Shown here in pieces: positions 40,681-49,612 of a stretch of 64,000 nucleotides of DNA. The position numbers and the translations under genes are program-made. The first letter of the stretch is position 1; every line of letters begins with the position of its first letter. The notes under the pieces are model-generated. The model did no database searches. It worked only from the letters and a program-made list of their open reading frames with translations, and was not told where the DNA came from. This DNA is from Nocardioides thalensis (GTDB lineage: Bacteria; Actinomycetota; Actinomycetes; Propionibacteriales; Nocardioidaceae), in the NCBI RefSeq assembly GCF_013410655.1, contig NZ_JACCFP010000001.1:682001-746000 (forward strand). The letters run 5' to 3'.

Positions 40681-42223
40681 CGGCGGCCTTCTCGAGCGAG
40701 GTGAGCTCGGTGTCGAGGTGGGTGAGGAGGCGCTGGAGGTGGGGGACGGTACGGCGGCAGCCGGTGAGGCCGAAGGCCATCTTGCCGTCGTAGGAGGTGC
40801 AGGTGATGTTGAGGGCCATGCCGTTGATGGGGATCGAGAGGGGGTAGTTGCCCTCGAGGCGGGCGCCGTTCCAGTAGTGGGTGGTGCGGGGGCCGGGGAC
40901 GTTGCTGATGATCAGGTTGAACGGGGGCTTCACGATGCCCTGCATGCGGAGGACGGGGGCGACGATCGCGGGGGCGAGGCCGACGGCGCTCATGGCGATG
41001 ATCTGCGCCGGCGTCATCGTGGAGAGGGCCTCCTTGCCGTCGAGCATCGAGCGGTGGATGGTCTTGAGGCGGTCGGCGGGGTCGTCCTTGTCGGTCGCCA
41101 TCCGCACCATCACCGAGCCGACCGCGTTGCCGCCGTCGGCCGAGGCGACATGGGACTCCTTGGCCTTGAGACCGACCGGCACCATCGCGACGAGCGAGGT
41201 GTCGGGGAGCGCGTCCATCTCGTCGAGGTAGGAGCGGATCGCGCCGCTCGTCATGGCGAGCACCACGTCGTTGATCGTCGTGCCCGTCGCCTTGCCGATG
41301 CCGCGGAGCCGGTCGACCGGCCAGTCCTGGGCGGCGAAACGGCGGGAGCCGGTGATCTTCTGGTTGAAGATCGTGCGCGGCGCGTAGAGCGACACCGACG
41401 ACGTCTCGTTCTTGATGCCGCGGCGCAGCGTGCGCACCAGGGCGCCGGGCATGCCGGCGGCGTCGGCGCTGATCGAGAGCGCCGTGCGAAGGGCGTCGGC
41501 GGGGATGTCGGGGAGGCTGCGAGCGGCTCCGGCCGCTGCCTCCGCGGCTGCCCCCGCGGCTGAGCCTGCGGCCTCGCTCACCGCGCCCGCCGCGCCGGCG
41601 GCGGCCTCGACGGCGCCGGTGACAGCGTCGACGATGGTCGGGCCGTCCTCCTTCTTCCGGCGGGGCTTGCGCGCGGCCTCCGCGGACCAGGGGGCGCCCA
41701 TGCCGCGGCGGTCGGGGTCGGTGGTGAGCACCTTCTGGAGCAGGCGCATCGCGGAGACGCCGTCGACCAGGCCGTGGTGGATCTTGGTGTACATCGCGAC
41801 GCGGCCGTCGGCGAGGCCCTCGATGATGTGGGACTCCCAGAGCGGGCGCTCCCACGCCAGCCGGGTGGAGTGGAGGCGGCCGCAGAGGTCCAGCAGCTCG
41901 CGGACCCGGCCGGGCTGGGGGAGGGCGCTGTGGCGGACGTGGTGCTCGGCGTCGAAGTTCTCGTCGGGGCGCCAGACCAGCTGGCCGGCGGTGCGCGCCG
42001 AGCGGTAGGGGTGCTTCAGGAAGAGCGGCGCGATCTCGGTGGTGTCGCGCATCGACTCGAACATCTCGCGCACGAAGTCGGGCCCCGCTCCCTCGGGCTT
42101 GGTGAAGAGCTGGAGCCCGCCGACGTGCATCGGCATGTTGCGGTTCTCGGCCAGCAGGAACGCCGCCGAGCTCGGGTCGATCGGCTTGCCGGGGAGGAGG
42201 TGAGGAGCGGAGACCACGGTCAC
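40670..42223 (-). CDS. WS/DGAT O-acyltransferase (517 aa)
   Basis: Wax ester synthase/diacylglycerol acyltransferase, condensing acyl-CoA with fatty alcohol or diacylglycerol to make storage lipid. Catalytic HHGLVDG (H149-H150...D154-G155) in AMYTKIHHGLVDGVSAM. Also VPVGLKAKESHVASADGGNA and FNLIISNVPGPRTTHYWNGA of the C-terminal domain. An unusual Ala-rich insertion (VEAAAGAAGAVSEAAGSAAG continuing for another dozen residues) separates the halves. The last residues GVS and the stop are encoded by a repeat copy. GTG start. Confidence 0.9.
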   Translation of the reverse strand: MTVVSAPHLLPGKPIDPSSAAFLLAENRNMPMHVGGLQLFTKPEGAGPDFVREMFESMRDTTEIAPLFLKHPYRSARTAGQLVWRPDENFDAEHHVRHSALPQPGRVRELLDLCGRLHSTRLAWERPLWESHIIEGLADGRVAMYTKIHHGLVDGVSAMRLLQKVLTTDPDRRGMGAPWSAEAARKPRRKKEDGPTIVDAVTGAVEAAAGAAGAVSEAAGSAAGAAAEAAAGAARSLPDIPADALRTALSISADAAGMPGALVRTLRRGIKNETSSVSLYAPRTIFNQKITGSRRFAAQDWPVDRLRGIGKATGTTINDVVLAMTSGAIRSYLDEMDALPDTSLVAMVPVGLKAKESHVASADGGNAVGSVMVRMATDKDDPADRLKTIHRSMLDGKEALSTMTPAQIIAMSAVGLAPAIVAPVLRMQGIVKPPFNLIISNVPGPRTTHYWNGARLEGNYPLSIPINGMALNITCTSYDGKMAFGLTGCRRTVPHLQRLLTHLDTELTSLEKAAGVS

Positions 42224-42379
42224 ACCTTGCCCGTCCGGACCACCAACCGTCCACAGATTCGACTTTCGGCACGTGTGTGCACAGGCGGGTCGCGTACGGC
42301 GGCGTGGCGTCGTGCCGTCTTCCTACGTTCGGCTCGCCGCGTCGGAGAGGCCGCCGCGGACCGACCCTCGGGAGTGAAC

Positions 42380-42790
42380 GTGAAGAAGATCCAAATGCGC
42401 ATCACCGGCCTGCTGGCCGCCGTCATCGGTGTGGCGCTGCTCGGTGGCCTGGTCGCGGGCGTGGCCGACGCCGACGAGACCGGCGGGCCCGGCGGCCGCC
42501 TGCAGGCGCCGACGCAGCAGGCGCCGCACCCCAAGACGATCGTCAAGGTCACGGGCGACGCCGCCAACGGCTTCGGCGTCCACTACCTCGACGGGACCGC
42601 CGAGTTCCCGCCGACCGACAGCGAGGCGGCCGCGGAGTGCGGCGAGTACGACCGGGTGATCGAGCGGGTGCGCTGCCGCACCGAGGTCCGCACCTGGTAC
42701 CACGACCTGGCCTCGATGCAGTGGACGATCCGCTACTTCAAGGCCAAGCTCCGCGACGCCTCGTCCGACGAGGGCGGTGCCGCTGGTTGA
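42380..42790 (+). CDS. Secreted protein of unknown function (136 aa)
   Basis: Signal peptide (KKIQMRITGLLAAVIGVALL, cleavage near GVADADE), a Pro/Gln-rich start and a small domain with NGFGVHYLDGTAEFPPTDSE, two Cys (AAECGEY, RVRCRTE) and TWYHDLASMQWTIRYFKAKL. GTG at 42380 has GGGAG 5 nt upstream. Its stop TGA (42788-42790) lies within a repeat copy, so the final Gly-Ala-Ala-Gly is partly repeat-encoded. No family recognised. Confidence 0.68.
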   Translation: MKKIQMRITGLLAAVIGVALLGGLVAGVADADETGGPGGRLQAPTQQAPHPKTIVKVTGDAANGFGVHYLDGTAEFPPTDSEAAAECGEYDRVIERVRCRTEVRTWYHDLASMQWTIRYFKAKLRDASSDEGGAAG

Positions 42791-42824
42791 TGTGCGAGGG
42801 CCGCCAGGCCCGAGCCTCGAGACC
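42784..42824. repeat. Dispersed repeat copy at the end of 42380-42790
   Basis: TGGTTGATGTGCGAGGGCCG then CCAGGCCCGAGCCTCGAGACC: the element's GGTTGA/CTCGAGACC flanks surround a short GGGCCG-like stem. It carries the stop codon of the upstream gene and lies 24 nt before dinB. Confidence 0.6.
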
Positions 42825-42847
42825 AAGGCTCATGCCACCATCGGCCC

Positions 42848-43990
42848 ATGGATGGTCCCGGCGGCTGGGTGCTGCACGTCGACCTCGACCAGTTCATCGC
42901 CGCGGTCGAGGTACGGCGGCGGCCCGAGCTCGCCGGGCGCCCGGTCATCGTGGGCGGACGGGGCGACCCCACCGAGCGCGGGGTGGTCGCCACCGCGTCC
43001 TACGAGGCCCGCGAGAAGGGCGTCGGCTCGGGGATGCCGCTGCGGATCGCGGTCCGCAAGTGTCCCGACGCCGTCTTCCTCCCCGTCGACAAGGACGCCT
43101 ACGACGCCGCGTCGGCCGAGGTGATGGGTGTGGTCCGGGGACTGGTCTGGGGTGGCGCGCCCGTCGTCGTCGAGGTGCTCGGCTGGGACGAGGCGTTCGT
43201 CGCGGCCGCGCCCGAGGCCGACGCGGGCGAGCTGGGCGACCCGGCGCTGTTCGCCGAGGAGATCCGCGAGGCCGTTCGCGAGGCGACGGGGCTCACCTCG
43301 GCGGTGGGCATCGGCGACAACAAGCTCCAGGCCAAGCTCGCGACCGGCTTCGCCAAGCGCAAGGTGAGCGGCGCGGCGGCGCCGGAGCGCACCCCGGAGT
43401 CGCACGTGGCGACCACCGGGCAGGGCGTCTACCGGATCGGCCACGACACGTGGTTCGCCGAGATGGGCGAGCGCCCGACCTCGGCGCTGTGGGGCATCGG
43501 CAAGAAGACCGCCGAGCGACTCGCCGGGCTCGGCATCGCCACCGTCGACGACCTGGCCCGCTCCGACGTGGAGATGCTCGCTGCGGCGATCGGACCGACG
43601 ACCGGTCCGTGGCTGCGACGGCTGGGCCGGGGTGTCGACACCAGCCCGGTCGATGCCACCCCCTACGTCGCGCGCGGGCACGGCCGCGAGGAGACGTTCC
43701 AGGCCGACCTCACCGACTGGGCCGACGTCGAGGCCGAGACCCGGCGGATCGCGCTGCGCGTGGTGGAGGACGTGCGGGCCGAGGGCCGCCTGGTGACCAG
43801 GGTCGGGCTGAAGATCAGGTTCCGCCCGTTCCTCACGTTCACCCGCATCCACAAGCTGCCCGAGCCCACGCTCGACCCGGACACGCTGGCGCGCGAGGCC
43901 GTCGCGCTGCTCGACCGGGTCGACAAGGACCGGCCGGTCCGGCTGCTCGGCGTACGCCTGGAGATGGTCGACCCCACCTCCGACAACTAG
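42848..43990 (+). CDS. dinB: DNA polymerase IV (DinB, Y-family, 380 aa)
   Basis: Translesion polymerase. N-terminal metal site HVDLDQF (D12) and second site D114-E115, here in the sequence VLGWDEAF rather than the common SIDEAY. Then GVGIGDNK-like AVGIGDNKLQAKLATGFAKR, helix-hairpin-helix ALWGIGKKTAERLAGLGI and little-finger GREETFQADLTDWADVE. ATG at 42848. The 3' end overlaps the convergent GCS2-family gene by 4 nt. Confidence 0.92.
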   Translation: MDGPGGWVLHVDLDQFIAAVEVRRRPELAGRPVIVGGRGDPTERGVVATASYEAREKGVGSGMPLRIAVRKCPDAVFLPVDKDAYDAASAEVMGVVRGLVWGGAPVVVEVLGWDEAFVAAAPEADAGELGDPALFAEEIREAVREATGLTSAVGIGDNKLQAKLATGFAKRKVSGAAAPERTPESHVATTGQGVYRIGHDTWFAEMGERPTSALWGIGKKTAERLAGLGIATVDDLARSDVEMLAAAIGPTTGPWLRRLGRGVDTSPVDATPYVARGHGREETFQADLTDWADVEAETRRIALRVVEDVRAEGRLVTRVGLKIRFRPFLTFTRIHKLPEPTLDPDTLAREAVALLDRVDKDRPVRLLGVRLEMVDPTSDN

Positions 43991-45117
43991 CCCAGGTCGG
44001 CGCGCAGCTCCCGGACCACGGAGTCGACCACCGCGACCAGGTCGCCGTTCGTGCGCTCGGCGACCGCGCGCTGGCGCTGGTACGACGCGCCGCGCTCGGC
44101 GATCGTGAGCACGGACGCGAGCTCCTCGGGGCAGCCGAGCCGCTCGGCGACGGGCATCAGCTGCGGGACGAGGTCGGCGAGGTCGTCGGTGACGAGCCGC
44201 TCGTTGGACGCGGCGTCGAGGATGACGATGGCGTCGACGCCGTAGCGGGCGGCCCGCCACTTGTTCTCCTGCACGTGCCAGGGCGGCATGGTCGGCAGCG
44301 TCTCGCCGGCGGCCGCCCGCTCGTCGAGCCAGATGACGAGGCAGTGCATCAGCGCGACCAGTGCGCCCATCTCGGCGAAGGTGGAGACGCCGTCGCACAC
44401 GCGGTTCTCGAGGGTGCCGTGCTTGACCGCGGGCCGGACGTCCCAGCGGATCTCGGAGAGCTCGTCGATCACGCCGGTGGTGAGCTGGTCGTGGGCGAAC
44501 GACTCGTACTCCTCCCAGGTCTGGAACTGGAACGGGAGCCCGGCGGTCGGCAGCTGCTGGAACATCAGCGCCCGGTTGGAGGCGTAGCCGGTGTCGACGC
44601 CCGCCCAGATCGGCGAGGAGGCCGACAGCGCCTGGAGGTGCGGGTAGTAGGTGAGCAGCGCCGAGAGCACCGGCATCACCCGCGCCTTCTCGGGCATCCC
44701 GACGTGCACGTGGACGCCCCAGATCAGCATCTGGCGGCCCCACCACTGGGTGCGGTTGATCAGCTCCGCGTAGCGGTGCCCCTCGGTGAGCTGCTGGACG
44801 TCCCACTTCGCGAACGGGTGGGTGCCGCCGCCGTACAGGTCGAGGTCGAGCTCGTCGCACGCCGGGGTGACATAGCGCAGCGCCGTACGGAGGTCGTCCA
44901 TCGCGTCGCCCACGGTGTCGCAGACGCCGGTCACGACCTCGACCGTGTTGCGCAGCAGCTCCTTGTGCAGGCGCGAGGGGTCGGGCATCCGCGCCTTGGC
45001 GCGGGCGAAGAGGTGCTCGGCGTCGTTGCGCAGGTCGCGGGTGCGCCGGTCGACCAGCGCGAACTCCCACTCCACCCCGAGCGTCGGCCGTGGTGACCCG
45101 TGGAAGTCGATCCGCAC
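43987..45117 (-). CDS. GCS2-family carboxylate-amine ligase (376 aa)
   Basis: Glutamate-cysteine-ligase-like (YbdK/EgtA clan) ATP-dependent amide-bond former. Motifs: LGVEWEFALVDRRTRDLRND, LLRNTVEVVTGVCDTVGDAM, GGGTHPFAKW, NRTQWWGRQMLIWGVHVHVG and KHGTLENRVCDGVSTFAEMG. The GTG at 45117 starts exactly at VRIDFHGS; an ATG 18 nt earlier is an alternative. Its substrate could be glutamate plus cysteine or another amine; the family assignment is firm, specificity not. Confidence 0.88.
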   Translation of the reverse strand: MRIDFHGSPRPTLGVEWEFALVDRRTRDLRNDAEHLFARAKARMPDPSRLHKELLRNTVEVVTGVCDTVGDAMDDLRTALRYVTPACDELDLDLYGGGTHPFAKWDVQQLTEGHRYAELINRTQWWGRQMLIWGVHVHVGMPEKARVMPVLSALLTYYPHLQALSASSPIWAGVDTGYASNRALMFQQLPTAGLPFQFQTWEEYESFAHDQLTTGVIDELSEIRWDVRPAVKHGTLENRVCDGVSTFAEMGALVALMHCLVIWLDERAAAGETLPTMPPWHVQENKWRAARYGVDAIVILDAASNERLVTDDLADLVPQLMPVAERLGCPEELASVLTIAERGASYQRQRAVAERTNGDLVAVVDSVVRELRADLG

Positions 45118-45205
45118 GCGTCCAGCGTTCCACACTCGCCCAGTCGGCTGGTCTTCACGCCTGCGAGCCGCCGAGTCGGCCCGTGATCACGCGCCGACTC
45201 GGCCC

Positions 45206-46363
45206 CTACCGGGGAGGAGGCAGCGCGTCGGTCGCCTCGAGCTGGCCCATCCCGGTCACCAGCAGCAGGTCGACGACGATCGAGCGCAGCTGGGCCAGGA
45301 TCGCGTCGCCCTGGAGCTCCGAGGAGCGCTCGACGAGGCCGGTGGCCTGACCGACCTCGAGCACGTGGTCGCGCGCGGCGACCGGCTGGCGGTTGGCCGC
45401 GAGCTCGTCGGCGATGCCCTCCACGGCGAGCGCCAGGTCGGCGGCGAGGTCGGCGTACGCCGTCGGCACTTCGCGGCGGCGGTACGCCGCGACAGCCGTC
45501 TGCCGCACCAGCACGCGGGTGCTGCGCAAGGATCGGTCGAGCGGGTCGACCAGCTCGGCCATCCGGCGCAGCGGCTCACGGTGCCGGGCCCGGAACGGTG
45601 ACGACGTCACGACCGACATCCCCTCCGACGCGGCGCCCTGGAGCTCGCGGATCATCCGGTCGGTCGCCCGCGCGTCGGCGAGCAGGTCCAGGGCGACGTC
45701 GGTGTCGCCGTCGAGCATCACGTGGCTGGCGGCGCGCAGCAGCTCGGCGATCTTGCGGGCCACCGCGGCGGCCTGCTCACGCGGCCGCCGCAGCGGGGCC
45801 GCCGGCACGATCGCCGCGGCCACGAGGGCGACCGCGCCGCCGATCAGCGCGTCGGTCCAGCGGGTGAAGGCAGCGCCCGGCCCCGGGAGCAGGGTGGCGA
45901 CGATGATCGACTGCACTGCCGCCTGGGTCACGAACAGCACCCCGGCGTCGAGCAGCAGGGCGGTTGACATCGCGAGCGCCACGATCAGGGACAGCTGCCA
46001 CGCGCCCTGACCGAGCCAGACGACCAGCGCGTCGGCGACGAGCACCCCGATCGCGACGCCCAGGGTGACCTCGACGACCCGCCGCATCCGCTGGCCGTAC
46101 GACGTGCCGAGGCACACCACGGCCGCGATCGGCGCGAAGAACGGGGTGTCGTGGTCGAGCAGGTCGGCGGCGACCCACCAGGCCACGCCTGCGGCCACGG
46201 CGCACTGCACGACGGCGAACAGCTTGCTGCGCCACCGCTCCACCCGCTGGCGGACCGACAGCCTGCTCCGCTCCCACATCCGGTCGAGCGGCGCCTCCAC
46301 GGGCACATGCTCCCACGGCCGTGCACGACGAGCGGGCGTCGTACCCCACCCCGCGGCCGACAT
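45206..46363 (-). CDS. FUSC-family membrane protein (385 aa)
   Basis: Fusaric-acid-resistance-like protein: an N-terminal cytoplasmic segment, then TM helices (VVQCAVAAGVAWWVAADLL, FFAPIAAVVCLGTSYGQRM, VTLGVAIGVLVADALVVWL, QLSLIVALAMSTALLLDAGV, TDALIGGAVALVAAAIVPA) and a long cytoplasmic helical domain. Related proteins export aromatic acids or small toxic molecules. Divergent from the ferredoxin-reductase gene. Confidence 0.82.
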   Translation of the reverse strand: MSAAGWGTTPARRARPWEHVPVEAPLDRMWERSRLSVRQRVERWRSKLFAVVQCAVAAGVAWWVAADLLDHDTPFFAPIAAVVCLGTSYGQRMRRVVEVTLGVAIGVLVADALVVWLGQGAWQLSLIVALAMSTALLLDAGVLFVTQAAVQSIIVATLLPGPGAAFTRWTDALIGGAVALVAAAIVPAAPLRRPREQAAAVARKIAELLRAASHVMLDGDTDVALDLLADARATDRMIRELQGAASEGMSVVTSSPFRARHREPLRRMAELVDPLDRSLRSTRVLVRQTAVAAYRRREVPTAYADLAADLALAVEGIADELAANRQPVAARDHVLEVGQATGLVERSSELQGDAILAQLRSIVVDLLLVTGMGQLEATDALPPPR

Positions 46364-46404
46364 ACGTCTTGAACTGTTCGGTGCACGGTTGTTCTCTGGA
46401 CCGC

Positions 46405-47487
46405 ATGGCTAGCACGATCCCGTGGGAACGGGTGCGGCGGTCCGCCTCCAAGCTCACCACGCCGCTGCACCCCGACGACTACCTGCGCCTGCTCAACCCG
46501 CTGTGGAGCGCGCGCGAGCTGCGCGGGCGCATCGAGCAGGTGATCCCGGAGACCGAGGACGCCGCGACGCTGGTGATCCGGCCCGGCTGGGGCTGGCGCT
46601 ACGACCACCGGCCGGGGCAGTACGTCGGCATCGGGGTGCAGGTCGAGGGCCGGTTCCAGTGGCGCTCCTACTCGGTCAGCTCACCGCCGAAGCGGAGCCG
46701 CGGCACGATCGCGATCACCGTGCGGGCGATGCCGGAGGGGCTGCTCTCCAGTCACCTCGTCAACGGCGTGGAGCCGGGCACGATCGTCCGGTTGGCCCTT
46801 CCGGAGGGCGACTTCGTCCTGCCTGACCCGCCGCCCCAGCGGATGCTGTTCCTCGTCGGAGGCAGCGGGGTCACGCCGGTCATGGCGATGCTGCGCACGC
46901 TCGACCGGCGCGGCACGATGCCCGACGTCGTCATGCACTACTCCTCGCCGACCGAGGAGCGGATGATCTTCCGCGACGAGCTCGACCACCTCGAGGCGAA
47001 GCACGAGCGGCTCACGATCCACCGGCTGCACACCGACATCGACGGGATGCTCGACCTCGCGGCGCCGGACGGTCTCGACCGGGTCTGCCCGGACTGGCGG
47101 GAGCGCGAGACCTACGCGTGCGGGCCCGCCCCGATGCTGGACGCGATCACCGATCACTACGAGCAGCAGGGGCTCGAGGAGCACCTGCACCTCGAGCGGT
47201 TCTCCCTCGAGCTCGGCGGCGAGGGGGGCGAGGGCGGCACGATCACGTTCCGCACCTCGGGCAAGTCGATCGACGCCGACGGCGCGACGACCGTGCTCGA
47301 GGCGGGGGAGCAGGCCGGCGTCGGCATGCCGTACGGCTGCCGGATGGGCATCTGCCACACCTGCACCCTCACGCTCGTCGAGGGCAAGGTGCGCGACCTG
47401 CGCAACGGCGACGAGTACGACGGCACCAACGAACCCGTACAGACCTGCGTGACCGCCGCCGTGGGCGACTGCACGCTCGACATCTGA
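46405..47487 (+). CDS. Ferredoxin reductase for the desaturase (FAD/NAD(P)/2Fe-2S, 360 aa)
   Basis: Three-domain electron-transfer protein: FAD domain RPGQYVGIGVQVEGRFQWRS + YSVSSPP, NAD(P) domain LFLVGGSGVTPVMAMLRTL and TYACGPAPMLDAI, plus C-terminal plant-type [2Fe-2S] domain with GMPYGCRMGICHTCTLTL and a final Cys (VQTCVTA). It corresponds to mycobacterial Rv3230c, the electron donor of DesA3. The desaturase gene follows after 11 nt. ATG at 46405. Confidence 0.92.
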   Translation: MASTIPWERVRRSASKLTTPLHPDDYLRLLNPLWSARELRGRIEQVIPETEDAATLVIRPGWGWRYDHRPGQYVGIGVQVEGRFQWRSYSVSSPPKRSRGTIAITVRAMPEGLLSSHLVNGVEPGTIVRLALPEGDFVLPDPPPQRMLFLVGGSGVTPVMAMLRTLDRRGTMPDVVMHYSSPTEERMIFRDELDHLEAKHERLTIHRLHTDIDGMLDLAAPDGLDRVCPDWRERETYACGPAPMLDAITDHYEQQGLEEHLHLERFSLELGGEGGEGGTITFRTSGKSIDADGATTVLEAGEQAGVGMPYGCRMGICHTCTLTLVEGKVRDLRNGDEYDGTNEPVQTCVTAAVGDCTLDI

Positions 47488-47498
47488 TTGGAGCAGAA

Positions 47499-48716
47499 AT
47501 GGCGATCTCGGACGTGAAGGAGTACGTGCACCTCACCGAGGAGGAGGTGGACCAGATCGGCCGCGAGCTCGACCAGATCCGCGCCGACATCGAGGAGTCG
47601 CGCGGCGCGAGCGACGCGGCGTACATCAACCGGCTCATCAAGATCCAGCGCGGGCTGGCCGCGGCCGGACGGATCACGCTGCTCACCGGCACGCAGTTCA
47701 AGCAGACCCGCAAGCCCGCGATCGGGCTCGGCGTCGCGTTCCTGGCGCTCCACAAGATCCTCGAGAACATGGAGATCGGCCACAACGTGATGCACGGCCA
47801 GTGGGACTGGATGAACGATCCCGAGATCCACTCCTCCAACTGGGAGTGGGACACCGCGCAGCCGGCCGAGCAGTGGAAGCACTCGCACAACTACATCCAC
47901 CACCAGTTCACCAACGTGCTGGGCTACGACAACGACATCGGCTACGGGATCATGCGGCTGGCCCGCGAGCAGAAGTGGACGCCGTACAACCTCGGCCAGC
48001 CGATCTACAACAGCCTGCTCGCCACCCTCTTCGAGTGGGGCGTCGCCCTCCACGACCTCGACATCGAGCGGATCCGCAAGGGCGAGAAGGACCCCAAGGA
48101 GATGAAGCGGCAGCTCAAGCAGATCTTCCGCAAGGGCCGCAACCAGATCCTGAAGGACTACGTCGTCTATCCCGCGCTCGCCGGCAAGCAGTGGAAGACG
48201 GTGCTCGCCGCCAACGCGTCGTCCAACATCATCCGCAACCTGTGGGCCTACGTGATCATCTTCTGCGGTCACTTCCCCGACGGAGCGCTCCACTTCACCG
48301 AGGAGGAGATCGAGGACGAGAGCCGCTCGGAGTGGTACCTCCGCCAGATCCTCGGCGCCGCCAACTTCAAGGGCGGGCCGCTGCTGCACATCCTGTCCGG
48401 CAACCTCGGCTTCCAGATCGAGCACCACCTGTTCCCGGACCTGCCGAGCAACCGGTACGCCGAGATCTCGGTGCGGGTGCGGCAGCTCTGCGAGAAGTAC
48501 GACATCCCGTACACGACCGGGCCGCTCTACAAGCAGTACGGCCAGGCGCTGCGCACGATCCTCAAGCTGTCGCTTCCGAACTCCTGGACCGACACCGACC
48601 AGCCCGAGCCGCCGTCGCCGTCGCGCGACCGCAAGCGGCGCGGGGACGACGAGCGGCCCTCGCGCCGTACTGAGCTCGGAGGGTGGTCCCGCTCGCACTC
48701 GGAGGCCCGCGCGTGA
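47499..48716 (+). CDS. desA3: Acyl-CoA/fatty-acid desaturase, DesA3-type (405 aa)
   Basis: Membrane di-iron desaturase inserting a double bond into stearoyl-type acyl chains. Three His boxes: EIGHNVMHG (H95, H99), HSHNYIHHQ (H130, H134, H135) and FQIEHHLFPD. The length fits DesA3. The ATG follows ATTGGAGCAGAA. It forms an operon with its reductase and with the 118-aa gene whose GTG overlaps the stop (GTGA). A basic, disordered C-terminal tail (SPSRDRKRRGDDERPSRR) is present. Confidence 0.92.
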   Translation: MAISDVKEYVHLTEEEVDQIGRELDQIRADIEESRGASDAAYINRLIKIQRGLAAAGRITLLTGTQFKQTRKPAIGLGVAFLALHKILENMEIGHNVMHGQWDWMNDPEIHSSNWEWDTAQPAEQWKHSHNYIHHQFTNVLGYDNDIGYGIMRLAREQKWTPYNLGQPIYNSLLATLFEWGVALHDLDIERIRKGEKDPKEMKRQLKQIFRKGRNQILKDYVVYPALAGKQWKTVLAANASSNIIRNLWAYVIIFCGHFPDGALHFTEEEIEDESRSEWYLRQILGAANFKGGPLLHILSGNLGFQIEHHLFPDLPSNRYAEISVRVRQLCEKYDIPYTTGPLYKQYGQALRTILKLSLPNSWTDTDQPEPPSPSRDRKRRGDDERPSRRTELGGWSRSHSEARA

Positions 48717-49069
48717 GGACGCCGCTGGGCATGACCGGCCCGTTCGCCTGGGAGGCCGACGGCGACGACCTCGGGGCACTGGTCCCGAGGAAGGTCACCC
48801 AGTGCGCGCTGAGCCGCATCTGTGCGGTGTGCGCCGACCCGCTCGGCCGGCCGCTGGTGTTCGTCGGCACCCCGGAGGAGCGGGCGCGCAACGCCTTCCA
48901 CGTGCCGCCGCTCCACGCCGGCTGCGCCGACGACCTGCTCCGCGCGCCGGGCTCCGACCCGTCCTGGGAGGCGGTCGCGACGGCGGGTTTCGAGTTCGTG
49001 CGGCCGCAGCGGGAGGACGTCGACCGACGGCCGACGTTCCAGCCGAACTCGCTCCTCAGCGACGCCTGA
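48713..49069 (+). CDS. Small Cys-containing protein, third gene of the desaturase operon (118 aa)
   Basis: GTG start overlaps the desaturase stop (GTGA), so it is probably translationally coupled. Motifs: CALSRICAVCADPLGRPLVF with three Cys and HVPPLHAGCADDLL with His/Cys, a possible metal site. No TM helix. The family is not recognised. Its 3' end overlaps the convergent DUF402 gene by 14 nt. Confidence 0.65.
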   Translation: MRTPLGMTGPFAWEADGDDLGALVPRKVTQCALSRICAVCADPLGRPLVFVGTPEERARNAFHVPPLHAGCADDLLRAPGSDPSWEAVATAGFEFVRPQREDVDRRPTFQPNSLLSDA

Positions 49070-49574
49070 GCGCGAGCTCCCCGAGCCAGCGCTCCGCGCT
49101 GCCGTCGTACGGCGCCGCGCCCTGGGTGACGGCGGCGAGGACGGACGCGGCCGATGCCTCCGCCATCGCGACCACGTCGTCGGGATAGCCGTAGGCGACG
49201 CGGTGCTCGGCGAACTCGTCCTCGTCGTCGAGGTAGACGGTGCCGTCCTGCAGCTTCACGACGTCGAGGTCGAGGTCGACCGAGCGCAGCACGTGGCCCT
49301 CCCACGCGGCCGGTGTGGTCATGTCCACATAGACCGCGGCCTTGGCACGCTCGTCGTTGAACGCCGCCAGGTGCGCTGCCCCGCCGGCGGGCACGAGGGT
49401 CACCCCGTCGAACGTCGCGACGAAGTCCAGTCCGGGGCGTCGATAGTGCGTGCCGACGGGGAATCCGAGCCACTCGCCGTGTTCGTCGCTACCCAGGTAG
49501 ACGCCGTCGTACTCCCAGTGCGGACGGTCGCCCCACTTGGTCATCTCGACACGGATCGCAGCACCGGATTCCAC
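49056..49574 (-). CDS. DUF402/FomD-type protein (172 aa)
   Basis: Single DUF402 domain: VEMTKWGDRPHWEYDGVYLG, VYVDMTTPAAWEGHVLRSVD, LDLDVVKLQDGTVYLDDEDE + FAEH. Conserved Asp/Glu residues bind metal; characterised relatives hydrolyse nucleotides (Ntdp) or CMP-phosphonates (FomD). A GTG at 49574 gives the full family length. Its substrate here is unknown. Confidence 0.85.
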   Translation of the reverse strand: MESGAAIRVEMTKWGDRPHWEYDGVYLGSDEHGEWLGFPVGTHYRRPGLDFVATFDGVTLVPAGGAAHLAAFNDERAKAAVYVDMTTPAAWEGHVLRSVDLDLDVVKLQDGTVYLDDEDEFAEHRVAYGYPDDVVAMAEASAASVLAAVTQGAAPYDGSAERWLGELALRRR

Positions 49575-49612
49575 CCGCCGCTGTCTACCAGAAGTCTGGA
49601 AACATCGGCTCC

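Noticed and set aside
46378-46401. Possible operator GAAC...GTTC before the ferredoxin-reductase gene
   Set aside because: Beyond the outer GAAC/GTTC the arms do not pair well, so it was not called.
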